From an uncultured Lentisphaeria bacterium (lineage in GTDB: Bacteria; Verrucomicrobiota; Lentisphaeria; Victivallales; Victivallaceae), in assembly GCA_949298665.1 (NCBI GenBank), contig CASFXO010000164.1, positions 1 to 5,420 of the forward strand: a stretch of 5,420 nt of DNA, in the 5' to 3' direction. Both the position numbers and the translations under genes were made by a program. Positions 1-5,420 of the stretch are shown in pieces; within the stretch, counting starts at the first letter, position 1, and every line of letters starts with the position of its first letter. Under the pieces are notes generated by a model, which ran no database searches, was not told the origin of the DNA, and saw nothing but the letters and a program-made list of their open reading frames with translations.

Positions 1-1011
1 TACGGCGAACCCGGCCGGGGCGGCATGGCCGAAGTCGGCGACACCCCTCAGCCGGAGGTCGTCCGGATCGGGCAGGCATGGGAAAACAACCGGCATGCGC
101 GCGAACTCGGGCGGAAGTGGAAGGTCCGCCCCTGCATCACGCTGCCGCCGGAGTCGGTGACTACGCTGATGGATGTGGACGGACCCGGATGTATCCGTCA
201 TATCTGGATGACGGTGAATGCTCAGTATTTGCGCTGTCTGGTATTGCGGATGTACTGGGACGGGGAGACGGCGCCGAGCGTGGAGGTGCCGGTCGGCGAC
301 TTCTTCTGCAACGCCGCCCGATATACGGCGGAGGTCCGGGCGATTCCGATCAGCGTAAACCCGACCGACGGTATGAACTGCTACTTTCCGATGCCGTTCG
401 CCCGGCATGCGCGGATCACGGTTGAAAATCTGCTGCCGGACGAGGCGGTGACCGGATTCTTCTATACGATCAATTTCGAGGAACTCGACGAACCGGCGGG
501 CGAAGCCTGTTTCCACGCCCGGTTTCATCGGGAGAATCCGCTGCGGTACGGCGACGACTACGTCATCCTCGACGGTGTGGAGGGCCGGGGGAAGTTCGCC
601 GGGTGCTATCTTGCCTGGCAGCAGAACAACGACGGCTGGTGGGGGGAGGGGGAGGTCAAGATGTTTCTGGACGGCGACGGGGAATTTCCGACCATCTGCG
701 GCACCGGGACGGAGGATTATTTCGGCGGTGCGTGGTGTTTCCACAAGACGTTCAGTTCCCCGTTCCTCGGCTATCCGTGCGGCGGAGAGAACCGGACGGG
801 GGCGCGGCACAGTCTCTACCGGTTTCATCTGCCTGATCCGATCCATTTCCACGAACGGTTGAAAGTGACGATTCAGGCGATCGGATGGCGGTCCGGCGGG
901 CGGTATTTGCCGTTGCAGGACGACATTTCCTCCGTGGCCTATTTCTATCAATGCGAACCACACCGGCCGTTTCCGGCGCTGCCGGACCGCAACGGGCTGG
1001 AAGTCATCTGA
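1..1011 (+). CDS. GH172 / DUF2961 family glycoside hydrolase, 5' end outside the window
   Basis: Frame 1 is open from base 1 to the TGA at 1009-1011 (336 residues visible). Seen: an early YGEPGRGGMA stretch, then ARELGRKWKVRPCITL, GPGCIRHIWMT, the hallmark FPTICGTGTEDYFGGAW, and YRFHLPDPIHF followed by VTIQAIGW near the C-terminus. This order is that of DUF2961 proteins, now CAZy family GH172, which includes a difructose-dianhydride I synthase/hydrolase and D-arabinofuranan-degrading enzymes; they form jelly-roll trimers or hexamers. Two glutamates catalyse in characterised members. The Glu of GTGTED (residue 238 of the visible part) is the likely nucleophile, and the Glu of GGEN (residue 263) is a candidate acid/base, less surely. 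The ATG at 25 has no Shine-Dalgarno site and lies inside the conserved N-terminal motif, so the true start is upstream, probably by a few tens of codons. Any signal peptide is therefore invisible. The substrate is unknown; a furanoside is a family-level inference. Confidence 0.9.
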   Translation, partial: YGEPGRGGMAEVGDTPQPEVVRIGQAWENNRHARELGRKWKVRPCITLPPESVTTLMDVDGPGCIRHIWMTVNAQYLRCLVLRMYWDGETAPSVEVPVGDFFCNAARYTAEVRAIPISVNPTDGMNCYFPMPFARHARITVENLLPDEAVTGFFYTINFEELDEPAGEACFHARFHRENPLRYGDDYVILDGVEGRGKFAGCYLAWQQNNDGWWGEGEVKMFLDGDGEFPTICGTGTEDYFGGAWCFHKTFSSPFLGYPCGGENRTGARHSLYRFHLPDPIHFHERLKVTIQAIGWRSGGRYLPLQDDISSVAYFYQCEPHRPFPALPDRNGLEVI

Positions 1012-1016
1012 GCGCG

Positions 1017-1037
1017 GGAGCGGCCGGGGGCCGCTTC
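1017..1037 (+). other. intergenic GC-rich hairpin after the GH172 gene
   Basis: Arms GGAGCGGCC (1017-1025) and GGCCGCTTC (1029-1037) pair over nine positions with one G-U pair and a GGG loop, beginning five bases after the GH172 stop codon. No T-run follows, so it is not a standard intrinsic terminator. It may protect the 3' end of the upstream transcript or reduce read-through into the membrane protein gene. The pairing is seen directly; the role is inferred. Confidence 0.4.
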
Positions 1038-1070
1038 GGACGAATCACGGCTGCCGGTGCGGCGACGGAG

Positions 1071-1076
1071 AGGAGG
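1071..1076 (+). promoter_or_regulatory. Shine-Dalgarno site of the membrane protein gene
   Basis: A perfect AGGAGG, itself preceded by GGAG at 1067-1070, stands four bases before the ATG at 1081. It decides the start: the in-frame GTG at 1057 would add eight residues, MRRRRGGH, encoded by the ribosome-binding site itself. The spacing from AGGAGG is a little short, but the upstream GGAG would give a spacing of ten. Confidence 0.75.
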
Positions 1077-1080
1077 ACAT

Positions 1081-1992
1081 ATGGCCTACGAAGAAATGAG
1101 CGTTGCGGTCTTCTGTGCGCTGTACGGTTTCAGTCTGTTCTGGGCGGTCAGTTTTGCAGTGTTCGGGCTGTGCGGTGTTTTTTTCTTCCGGTCCCGGATT
1201 CTGCCGCTGCTGGTGATCTGCATTCCCGGATTCTGCGTCCTGCCGGGACTGCTCGTGGTGCAGAACATCGATTACGGTTATCTGCAGGATGAGCGGAAAC
1301 CACGGTGGGCGGAATTCATGGTGCAGGCTGATTGCAAACGGTCTTTCCCGGCGGTTGAGTCGGTAACAAGCTGGCGGGAAAAAGGCTGGAAAACCAGGAT
1401 CGAACTGTCGGTACCCGCGCCTGTGTCCACCGCAGAACGGATGGAGATGAGCCGCTCCCTTGTTGCTGCTTATTTGAAAATTCAGCCGGACCCGTGGGAG
1501 GAGGTGCGGCTGGTCTGGAAAACTCCGGGAGCGGACGGGACGGAGGAGGTTCTTGTCTTTCCCGGATGGACTCGTTCGTTTTCCGGGCCGGGCCGGAATG
1601 CCGACCGCTATCCGGGCGGAAGCGCGGCGGCGGTGGCGGCGATCGTTCTGGGGCTGGAAGCACTGTTGATTGTCCGGCTGAGCCGGAAGTTTCTTTTCAC
1701 CACGGCAAAGAACCGTCAGGAGCGCGGTTTGATCGGCGGGACCGTGATATGGCTGCTGTATGGCGTCGGGATGCTGGGGCTCATGGGATGGGGGGGCGCC
1801 GGGTTTTTCATCGGCATGAACGGCTTTCTGTGGGGCGGAGCGATCGGCGGGTATGCGGCGGCGTTGACGGGGCTGGTCCGATTGCGGCGGCAGGAAATTT
1901 CTCCGCCGTGCATGGAATATCTCAGTCTTTGCTGCGGCGGTGCTTTTTATGCGCTTCTGACGGTGGTCGGCATGCTGACCCTGACAGCGTAA
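1081..1992 (+). CDS. polytopic membrane protein of unknown function
   Basis: This 303-residue protein is not one I recognise. Hydrophobic segments lie at about residues 8-36, 40-62, 182-200, 217-237, 240-266 and 281-301, giving six likely membrane helices. Basic residues cluster after helix 1 (R37, R39), after helix 3 (R199, R202, K203, K210, R212, R215) and after helix 5 (R267, R269, R270). By the positive-inside rule both termini are outside, and the soluble stretch at 63-180 is extracytoplasmic. That stretch is mixed polar with several Trp (76, 98, 103, 139, 146, 163) and one Cys (85), and shows no motif I can name. Helices 4-5 are very Gly-rich (for example GWGGAGFFIGMNG). The gene lies 69 bases after the GH172 gene on the same strand, so co-transcription is possible, although a hairpin intervenes. 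It could be a sensor, part of a transporter or an envelope protein; nothing in the sequence decides this. Confidence 0.8.
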   Translation: MAYEEMSVAVFCALYGFSLFWAVSFAVFGLCGVFFFRSRILPLLVICIPGFCVLPGLLVVQNIDYGYLQDERKPRWAEFMVQADCKRSFPAVESVTSWREKGWKTRIELSVPAPVSTAERMEMSRSLVAAYLKIQPDPWEEVRLVWKTPGADGTEEVLVFPGWTRSFSGPGRNADRYPGGSAAAVAAIVLGLEALLIVRLSRKFLFTTAKNRQERGLIGGTVIWLLYGVGMLGLMGWGGAGFFIGMNGFLWGGAIGGYAAALTGLVRLRRQEISPPCMEYLSLCCGGAFYALLTVVGMLTLTA

Positions 1993-2002
1993 CCCGCCCC
2001 AG

Positions 2003-2032
2003 AAAAACGGCGCCCGGCCGCGGCCGGGCGCC
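2003..2032 (-). terminator. intrinsic terminator of the heparinase-like gene
   Basis: Bases 2009-2032 form a perfect 24-base palindrome with arms GGCGCCCGGCCG and CGGCCGGGCGCC. Read on the minus strand it is followed by G and then five T (complement of the A-run at 2003-2007), the classic Rho-independent layout, 28 bases past the lyase stop codon. On the plus strand the hairpin is preceded by the A-run and followed by CACCGCTTC, with no T-run, so it should serve the membrane protein gene poorly. As an RNA the palindrome needs a few bases for its loop, leaving about ten G/C pairs. Confidence 0.85.
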
Positions 2033-2060
2033 ACCGCTTCAACGCGGACTCAGCGCGGAT

Positions 2061-5000
2061 TTACCGCGGGCGCCCGTTGACGCTCGTCGGTTTTTCCATC
2101 GGGGCTTCTTCCCGGCTGTAATCCGGCAGGGCGGGGGCGTTGGTCGCCGCATGAGGCGTAATCCGGTATTTCCCGGGATCGGCGATGAAGAACAACGTTC
2201 CGTCATCGGCCTTGACCGTGGCGGCGCCCAGGATTTTCCCGGTATCAGCATTCCGCACCAGCCAGTTGCCGGGGGCGAGGTCGGTGATCAGCACCTGCTG
2301 CCGTCCGACCGCTCCGGCGACGGGGACCACCAGTTCCCGGGTGCGGTTCTGGCCGTCGCGGGCGAGATTCACGGTGTGGTGATCCAGCTGAACGGTACAG
2401 GCACCGTCTGCTTCCGATAATTTCACCGGCAGCGCTTCCACGCCCGGAGCGTTGCGCGTGAGCTGCATGACGTTGAGAAAAGTGAACGGCCCGTTGACCG
2501 GTTTCTTCAGCGAGAAGACCGTGCGGGAACCGTTGACTTCCTCCAGCTCGGTGAAGGGGGCTTCATACTGCGTGCCGAAGACGTTGTAGGTTTCCTTGCC
2601 GGTGGCGGTGGTGACGTTCAGCTCGTCAGCTGCGGGCAGCAGCGTGTTCAACGTCAGGCGTCCTTCGCCGTCAAGCGTGTCGACGACGATCCGGCCCGGT
2701 TCGGCGATGGAGGGCTTGCCCCAGCTGTTGAGCGGCCAGTGCGGGGTCAGGCCGGTGGCTTGCGGTACGACGGCGTCCAGCACGATCACCGCCATCGGGC
2801 GTCTGGGGTCGCCGAGATTGAGCACGACGAAATTCCGGATGTTGCTCTTCAGGCGCCCTCTGGCATACCCCGGCGCGGTATCCGTCTTGAAGACGCTGAA
2901 GAAGGGCCGGACCGCCGACGGGCCGAAGGCGGCGGCAAGCATTCTTCCGTTGCGGGTTTTTTCCAGCAGTTCCTTCAGACTGTTGGGGGACCCGGAATGG
3001 TACACCTGACCGCCGTCGTCGTTCTTTGCCGGCGTACGGAAGAGCATCACGTTGTGCGAGACCGACCGTTTGTTGAACTTCATGTCGTAGGGCGTGCCGT
3101 AGAACCGGTAGGTACCGAGGTCCGCCGCCAGCATTCCGCGGTAGTAGATCTGGAAATCACCGGCATTAAGGTGCTGGTGGTTGCCCGACTGGAAGCCGCC
3201 GCCGGTCAAATAGACGATCGCATCATTGGCGTCTTTGCCGAAATCCCAGCCGGTTCGCGCCACCATCGCCGGATAGGGCTCGGGCATGTAATGCGTGAGC
3301 GGCAGACTGCTGCGGTCCGGTTCCGCCTTGATTTTCGGGTCGTTCAGCAGCAAAAAGAGCAGCGGCTCCATCCGTCCCCACGAAGCGGCCTGGCGTTCGT
3401 AATCCCCTTTGAGAATCGGATCGCCGGCATAGGTGTGGCAGAGGAAGGCCGTCATGGGATTGCTCCAGTACTTGCCGCGCTGCTGATAGGCGATGAAGTC
3501 GTCGCCGTCGCGCATCAGCGTGCCGTCCGGCAGCCGCATGTAGATCCAGGCGTAGGGAACTTTTTTCGCCCCGTCCCCGAAGAGGTCGAGTCCCAGCGTC
3601 CGCTTGATGTTCCACGCCGCGAGCATGTCGCAGGTGAAGCGGCTGAGACCGTAACTCATGCCCTGGTTGTGGCGGCCGCCGGAATATTCGAACGTGTGCA
3701 TCGGGGACAGTTCCTCCAGCATCCGGTAAATGCAGATCCGGTACGGTTCCGGGTCCTCGTCGTAAATCGCCACCGCCATGGAGAAGAGGTCCCGCGAGAT
3801 CTGGTGTTCGTTGCCGTGGCCGTTGACGATGTTCTGGAGGAAGGGCGGCCAGCCGATTTCCATGTCGTCGGCGAGGCGCATCATGTTTTCACGGATGGAC
3901 TGCCGGTCTTCCGGCGTCATCAGATCGTAACACCAGTCGTAGACGAGCGCCGCGGAATAGATCGCCCGGCCGATTTCCCGGGTGATGTCGAGCATGTTGC
4001 CGAATTCGACGCAACGGAGGTAGTCGCGCGTCAGCTTCACCGCCTCCTTGCCGAGGGCGGTGTTGCCGGTCATCAGATACACGAAGGCCTTGTTGCGCGC
4101 GGCGGTTTCCAGCCGGGCGTCGTAATCGATCGAGCCGGATTCGGGCGGCGTGAACTTGTAGGGTTTTTCCGCCAGGCGCTGGATCTGTTTCCAGAATTCG
4201 CGGTTTTCACCGAGGTTCAGGTTCGCCTTGATTTCGGGGAGCAGTTCCCGGGTGACCAGAATGCGCGGACGGTCTTTCGGCGGCAGGTATTTCGGCACGT
4301 AGGCGGTCACTGCGGGGGGGATGGCGGGAGGCGTATACGGAACGATGGTGATTTCATCCAGCGCCATGCCTTCCGGGAGCCAGATTTTCACGGTGTCTTT
4401 GCCGCCGGAGAAGTTGAATTTCCCAAGGGTGTTCCGGGCGTACTCCCGCGGCTGCCACGGTGAGAAGGCGCAGAGGCGCTGTTTCAACTGATCGCCGACC
4501 GCGACGTCGACGCGGAGGGAAGCGGTTTTGCTCAGGTTGAGGATTTCCCGGTATTTTTCCGGCGTGGCCGAAGTGACCGTGCGGATCTGATAGCGGCCTT
4601 CGGGCAGGGTGACTTCGAAACTCAAATCAGGGGTGCCGCCCGGCGTGCCGCTCTGCGGTTTCACGCCGGACTTCAACGCCAGCCCCTTGCCGCCGGCGAA
4701 CTTGGGCTGATCCACGACCTCCACGCGGTCGGCCGGGAACCGGGCCGCTTCCGCCTGCAGCGTGATCGGTTTTCCGAGCGGCATTTTGCCGGGAGTCAGC
4801 GTAACGGAATCCACTCCCAGCCGGGGTTCGCGCGTCCAGAATTTCAAGACGTTGGAACCTTTTTCCAGGCGCACGGTACCGAGCGAGATTTCCGCTCCGT
4901 CGGCATGGGTGCCGGTGTGCATTTCGCCGACCGGTTCCTGATTGACGGTATAATAGAAGGAATCACTGCCGCCATCAGGCGCGTAAAAACGCAGCAGAAT

Positions 5001-5249
5001 GTCATACCCTCCGGTTTTTTCCACGCTCAGCGGAATGACCAGATCTGCCGGGGTGTCCGGTTTGGGCGGATTTTTAAGGCGGACGGCGCCCTGGAGACGG
5101 ACGAGTCGGCCGCCGGAAGCGTCCTTGCGCGTTTCGATCCGGATACGTTTGGTGTCCGACCGGCCGGTTTCGGCTTCGACCGCCAGCGCCATGGCCGCCA
5201 CTCCGGTCAGCAGCACGCCGCCGGCAACAAGAGATTTCCAGAGATCCAT
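2061..5249 (-). CDS. secreted heparinase II/III-superfamily polysaccharide lyase with N-terminal beta-sandwich extension
   Basis: The 1062-residue product probably cleaves an acidic polysaccharide by beta-elimination outside the cytoplasm. Residues 1-26 look like a Sec signal peptide (K5, hydrophobic 7-23, cleavage near ALA or VEA, no lipobox Cys). Residues about 33-153 and 160-304 look like two CBM-like beta-sandwiches: each begins with an Ile/Leu-x-Ala/Thr-type strand (RIRIETRKD, ITLQAEAA), has a GxYxIxxR-type strand, and ends in a strand such as LGVDSVTLTP or LDEITIVPY. The catalytic part starts near PRILVTRELLPEI (327). It has a helical toroid to about 660, then a beta domain with GNHQHLNAGDFQIYYRG. 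H478 and E481 (NGHGNE) and Y533 have the same mutual spacing as heparinase II H202/E205/Y257; N690-H691 match N405-H406; H693, D710 and H732 match its zinc ligands. Residues 327-1062 are about the length of heparinase II (PL21). The substrate is not determinable. No cell-surface sorting signal is seen at the C-terminus. The start is set by AAAGGA six bases before the ATG. Confidence 0.9.
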   Translation of the reverse strand: MDLWKSLVAGGVLLTGVAAMALAVEAETGRSDTKRIRIETRKDASGGRLVRLQGAVRLKNPPKPDTPADLVIPLSVEKTGGYDILLRFYAPDGGSDSFYYTVNQEPVGEMHTGTHADGAEISLGTVRLEKGSNVLKFWTREPRLGVDSVTLTPGKMPLGKPITLQAEAARFPADRVEVVDQPKFAGGKGLALKSGVKPQSGTPGGTPDLSFEVTLPEGRYQIRTVTSATPEKYREILNLSKTASLRVDVAVGDQLKQRLCAFSPWQPREYARNTLGKFNFSGGKDTVKIWLPEGMALDEITIVPYTPPAIPPAVTAYVPKYLPPKDRPRILVTRELLPEIKANLNLGENREFWKQIQRLAEKPYKFTPPESGSIDYDARLETAARNKAFVYLMTGNTALGKEAVKLTRDYLRCVEFGNMLDITREIGRAIYSAALVYDWCYDLMTPEDRQSIRENMMRLADDMEIGWPPFLQNIVNGHGNEHQISRDLFSMAVAIYDEDPEPYRICIYRMLEELSPMHTFEYSGGRHNQGMSYGLSRFTCDMLAAWNIKRTLGLDLFGDGAKKVPYAWIYMRLPDGTLMRDGDDFIAYQQRGKYWSNPMTAFLCHTYAGDPILKGDYERQAASWGRMEPLLFLLLNDPKIKAEPDRSSLPLTHYMPEPYPAMVARTGWDFGKDANDAIVYLTGGGFQSGNHQHLNAGDFQIYYRGMLAADLGTYRFYGTPYDMKFNKRSVSHNVMLFRTPAKNDDGGQVYHSGSPNSLKELLEKTRNGRMLAAAFGPSAVRPFFSVFKTDTAPGYARGRLKSNIRNFVVLNLGDPRRPMAVIVLDAVVPQATGLTPHWPLNSWGKPSIAEPGRIVVDTLDGEGRLTLNTLLPAADELNVTTATGKETYNVFGTQYEAPFTELEEVNGSRTVFSLKKPVNGPFTFLNVMQLTRNAPGVEALPVKLSEADGACTVQLDHHTVNLARDGQNRTRELVVPVAGAVGRQQVLITDLAPGNWLVRNADTGKILGAATVKADDGTLFFIADPGKYRITPHAATNAPALPDYSREEAPMEKPTSVNGRPR

Positions 5250-5255
5250 CTTTCA

Positions 5256-5261
5256 TCCTTT
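5256..5261 (-). promoter_or_regulatory. Shine-Dalgarno site of the heparinase-like gene
   Basis: On the minus strand AAAGGA is followed by six bases (TGAAAG) and the ATG at 5249-5247, which opens directly into a signal peptide. An overlapping ATG at 5256-5254 is in another frame and is not the start of the lyase. Confidence 0.75.
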
Positions 5262-5290
5262 CGATTGTCGTTCGATCAGCCACTGCCGGG

Positions 5291-5307
5291 ACGGGATCGG
5301 ATCCCGT
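5291..5307 (-). other. leader hairpin upstream of the heparinase-like gene
   Basis: Arms ACGGGAT and ATCCCGT form a perfect seven-base-pair stem around a three-base loop, about 40 bases before the start codon and inside the predicted 5' untranslated leader. An upstream ACGGG (minus strand, near 5332-5328) could compete for the same CCCGT arm. It may be an RNA structure or a DNA operator; neither is proven, and a stem of this size can arise by chance. Confidence 0.35.
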
Positions 5308-5346
5308 GAACTGAGCATTTCCGGGGGCCCGTTCAGGCTGAAAAAG

Positions 5347-5375
5347 AAGGTAGCATGAAGTCTTTATTTTGTCAA
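5347..5375 (-). promoter_or_regulatory. sigma70-type promoter of the heparinase-like gene
   Basis: Minus strand: TTGACA (5375-5370) matches the -35 consensus exactly. An ideal 17-base spacer (5369-5353) follows, then TACCTT (5352-5347), which keeps the key TA...T of the -10 box. This sits in the most AT-rich stretch of the window, with the transcription start expected near 5340 and a leader of about 90 bases. The weak -10 box suggests modest basal strength or activation. Confidence 0.7.
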
Positions 5376-5396
5376 TCAAAAGAAGGTTTTTCATGC
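5353..5396. promoter_or_regulatory. inverted repeat flanking the -35 box (possible operator)
   Basis: GCATGAA at 5353-5359 and TTCATGC at 5390-5396 are perfect seven-base inverted arms, 30 bases apart and centred almost on the -35 box. One arm lies in the promoter spacer and the other upstream of the -35 box, so a protein bound to both could loop or block the promoter. The repeat is seen; a regulator is inferred, and none is encoded in the window. Confidence 0.3.
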
Positions 5397-5402
5397 AATG
5401 AA
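5390..5402. promoter_or_regulatory. TTCAT-GCA-ATGAA palindrome upstream of the promoter
   Basis: Two perfect five-base half-sites, TTCAT and ATGAA, are separated by GCA and centred about 56 bases before the predicted transcription start, a position typical of activator sites. The left half is shared with the larger inverted repeat at 5353-5396, so three copies of the same TTCAT/ATGAA half-site occur around this promoter. Short enough to be chance. Confidence 0.3.
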
Positions 5403-5420
5403 TCCGGGGGGGACGGGGGT

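Noticed and set aside
1057..1080. GTG at 1057 as the start of the membrane protein
   Set aside because: The added residues MRRRRGGH come from translating the ribosome-binding site; the ATG at 1081 follows AGGAGG directly.
1045..2034. A 329-codon open frame on the minus strand, opposite the membrane protein gene
   Set aside because: It would start inside the terminator palindrome. Its product is Pro/Arg/His/Gln-rich and low in hydrophobic order, while the plus strand encodes well-formed membrane helices behind an AGGAGG.
1494..2420. A 308-codon plus-strand open frame running through the convergent junction
   Set aside because: It overlaps both real genes in other frames, crosses the terminator, and encodes Gly/Arg-rich sequence without motifs.
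2739..4463. A 574-codon open frame on the plus strand, opposite the lyase gene
   Set aside because: It is antisense to the conserved catalytic domain of the lyase. Its translation is rich in Arg, His, Gly and Val with no recognisable motif, as expected when GC-rich codons are read on the opposite strand.
5260..5276. TTCGAT direct repeat with an 11-base period just upstream of the lyase ribosome-binding site
   Set aside because: There are only two six-base copies, easily chance; no third copy or symmetry supports a binding site.
5406..5419. Runs of seven and five G at the right edge, considered as a G-quadruplex or repeat
   Set aside because: Only two G-runs are visible before the window ends, which is insufficient for a four-run motif.
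1..5420. CRISPR array, tRNA, insertion sequence or defence system
   Set aside because: No regularly spaced repeats, cloverleaf-like sequence, transposase, terminal repeats, nuclease or toxin motifs were seen; the window is nearly filled by three genes.

Overview
The window is GC-rich (roughly 60 %) bacterial DNA with three protein-coding genes and little else. Its style suggests a polysaccharide-degrading member of the PVC superphylum, with Lentisphaeria (Victivallis-like) as my best guess. The reasons are a GH172/DUF2961 enzyme next to a very large secreted heparinase II/III-type lyase, E. coli-like Shine-Dalgarno sites and GC-rich codons. The lineage is inferred from gene content only; there is no rRNA or marker gene to confirm it.

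Layout: (1) Bases 1-1011, plus strand: a GH172 (DUF2961) family protein whose 5' end lies outside the window. The first in-window ATG (base 25) is internal to the conserved domain. (2) Bases 1012-1080: a short gap with a GC-rich hairpin and then a strong AGGAGG. (3) Bases 1081-1992, plus strand: an unrecognised six-helix membrane protein with one large extracytoplasmic domain. (4) Bases 1993-2060: a convergent gap with a perfect 24-base palindrome followed, on the minus strand, by a U-tract, which is the terminator of the next gene. (5) Bases 5249-2061, minus strand: a 1062-residue secreted heparinase II/III-superfamily lyase. It has a signal peptide, two predicted N-terminal beta-sandwich (CBM-like) domains, and a catalytic region with the full His/Glu/Tyr/Asn-His set and metal-ligand pattern of heparinase II. 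(6) Bases 5250-5420: the control region of the lyase gene. It has a perfect TTGACA -35 box, a 17-base spacer and a weak -10 box, inverted repeats around and upstream of the -35 box, and a leader of about 90 bases with a hairpin.

Working together: the lyase probably acts outside the cytoplasm on an acidic (uronic-acid-containing) polysaccharide. The GH172 enzyme is of a family known to act on fructofuranosyl or arabinofuranosyl linkages. They may be parts of a glycan-degradation region, but they are transcribed convergently from separate units. No transporter, sulfatase, SusC/D pair or regulator lies in the window, so a shared substrate is not shown. I found no tRNA, rRNA, CRISPR array, insertion sequence or attachment site. 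The plainest candidate for something undescribed is the membrane protein; the other two genes belong to recognisable families whose exact substrates cannot be read from sequence.
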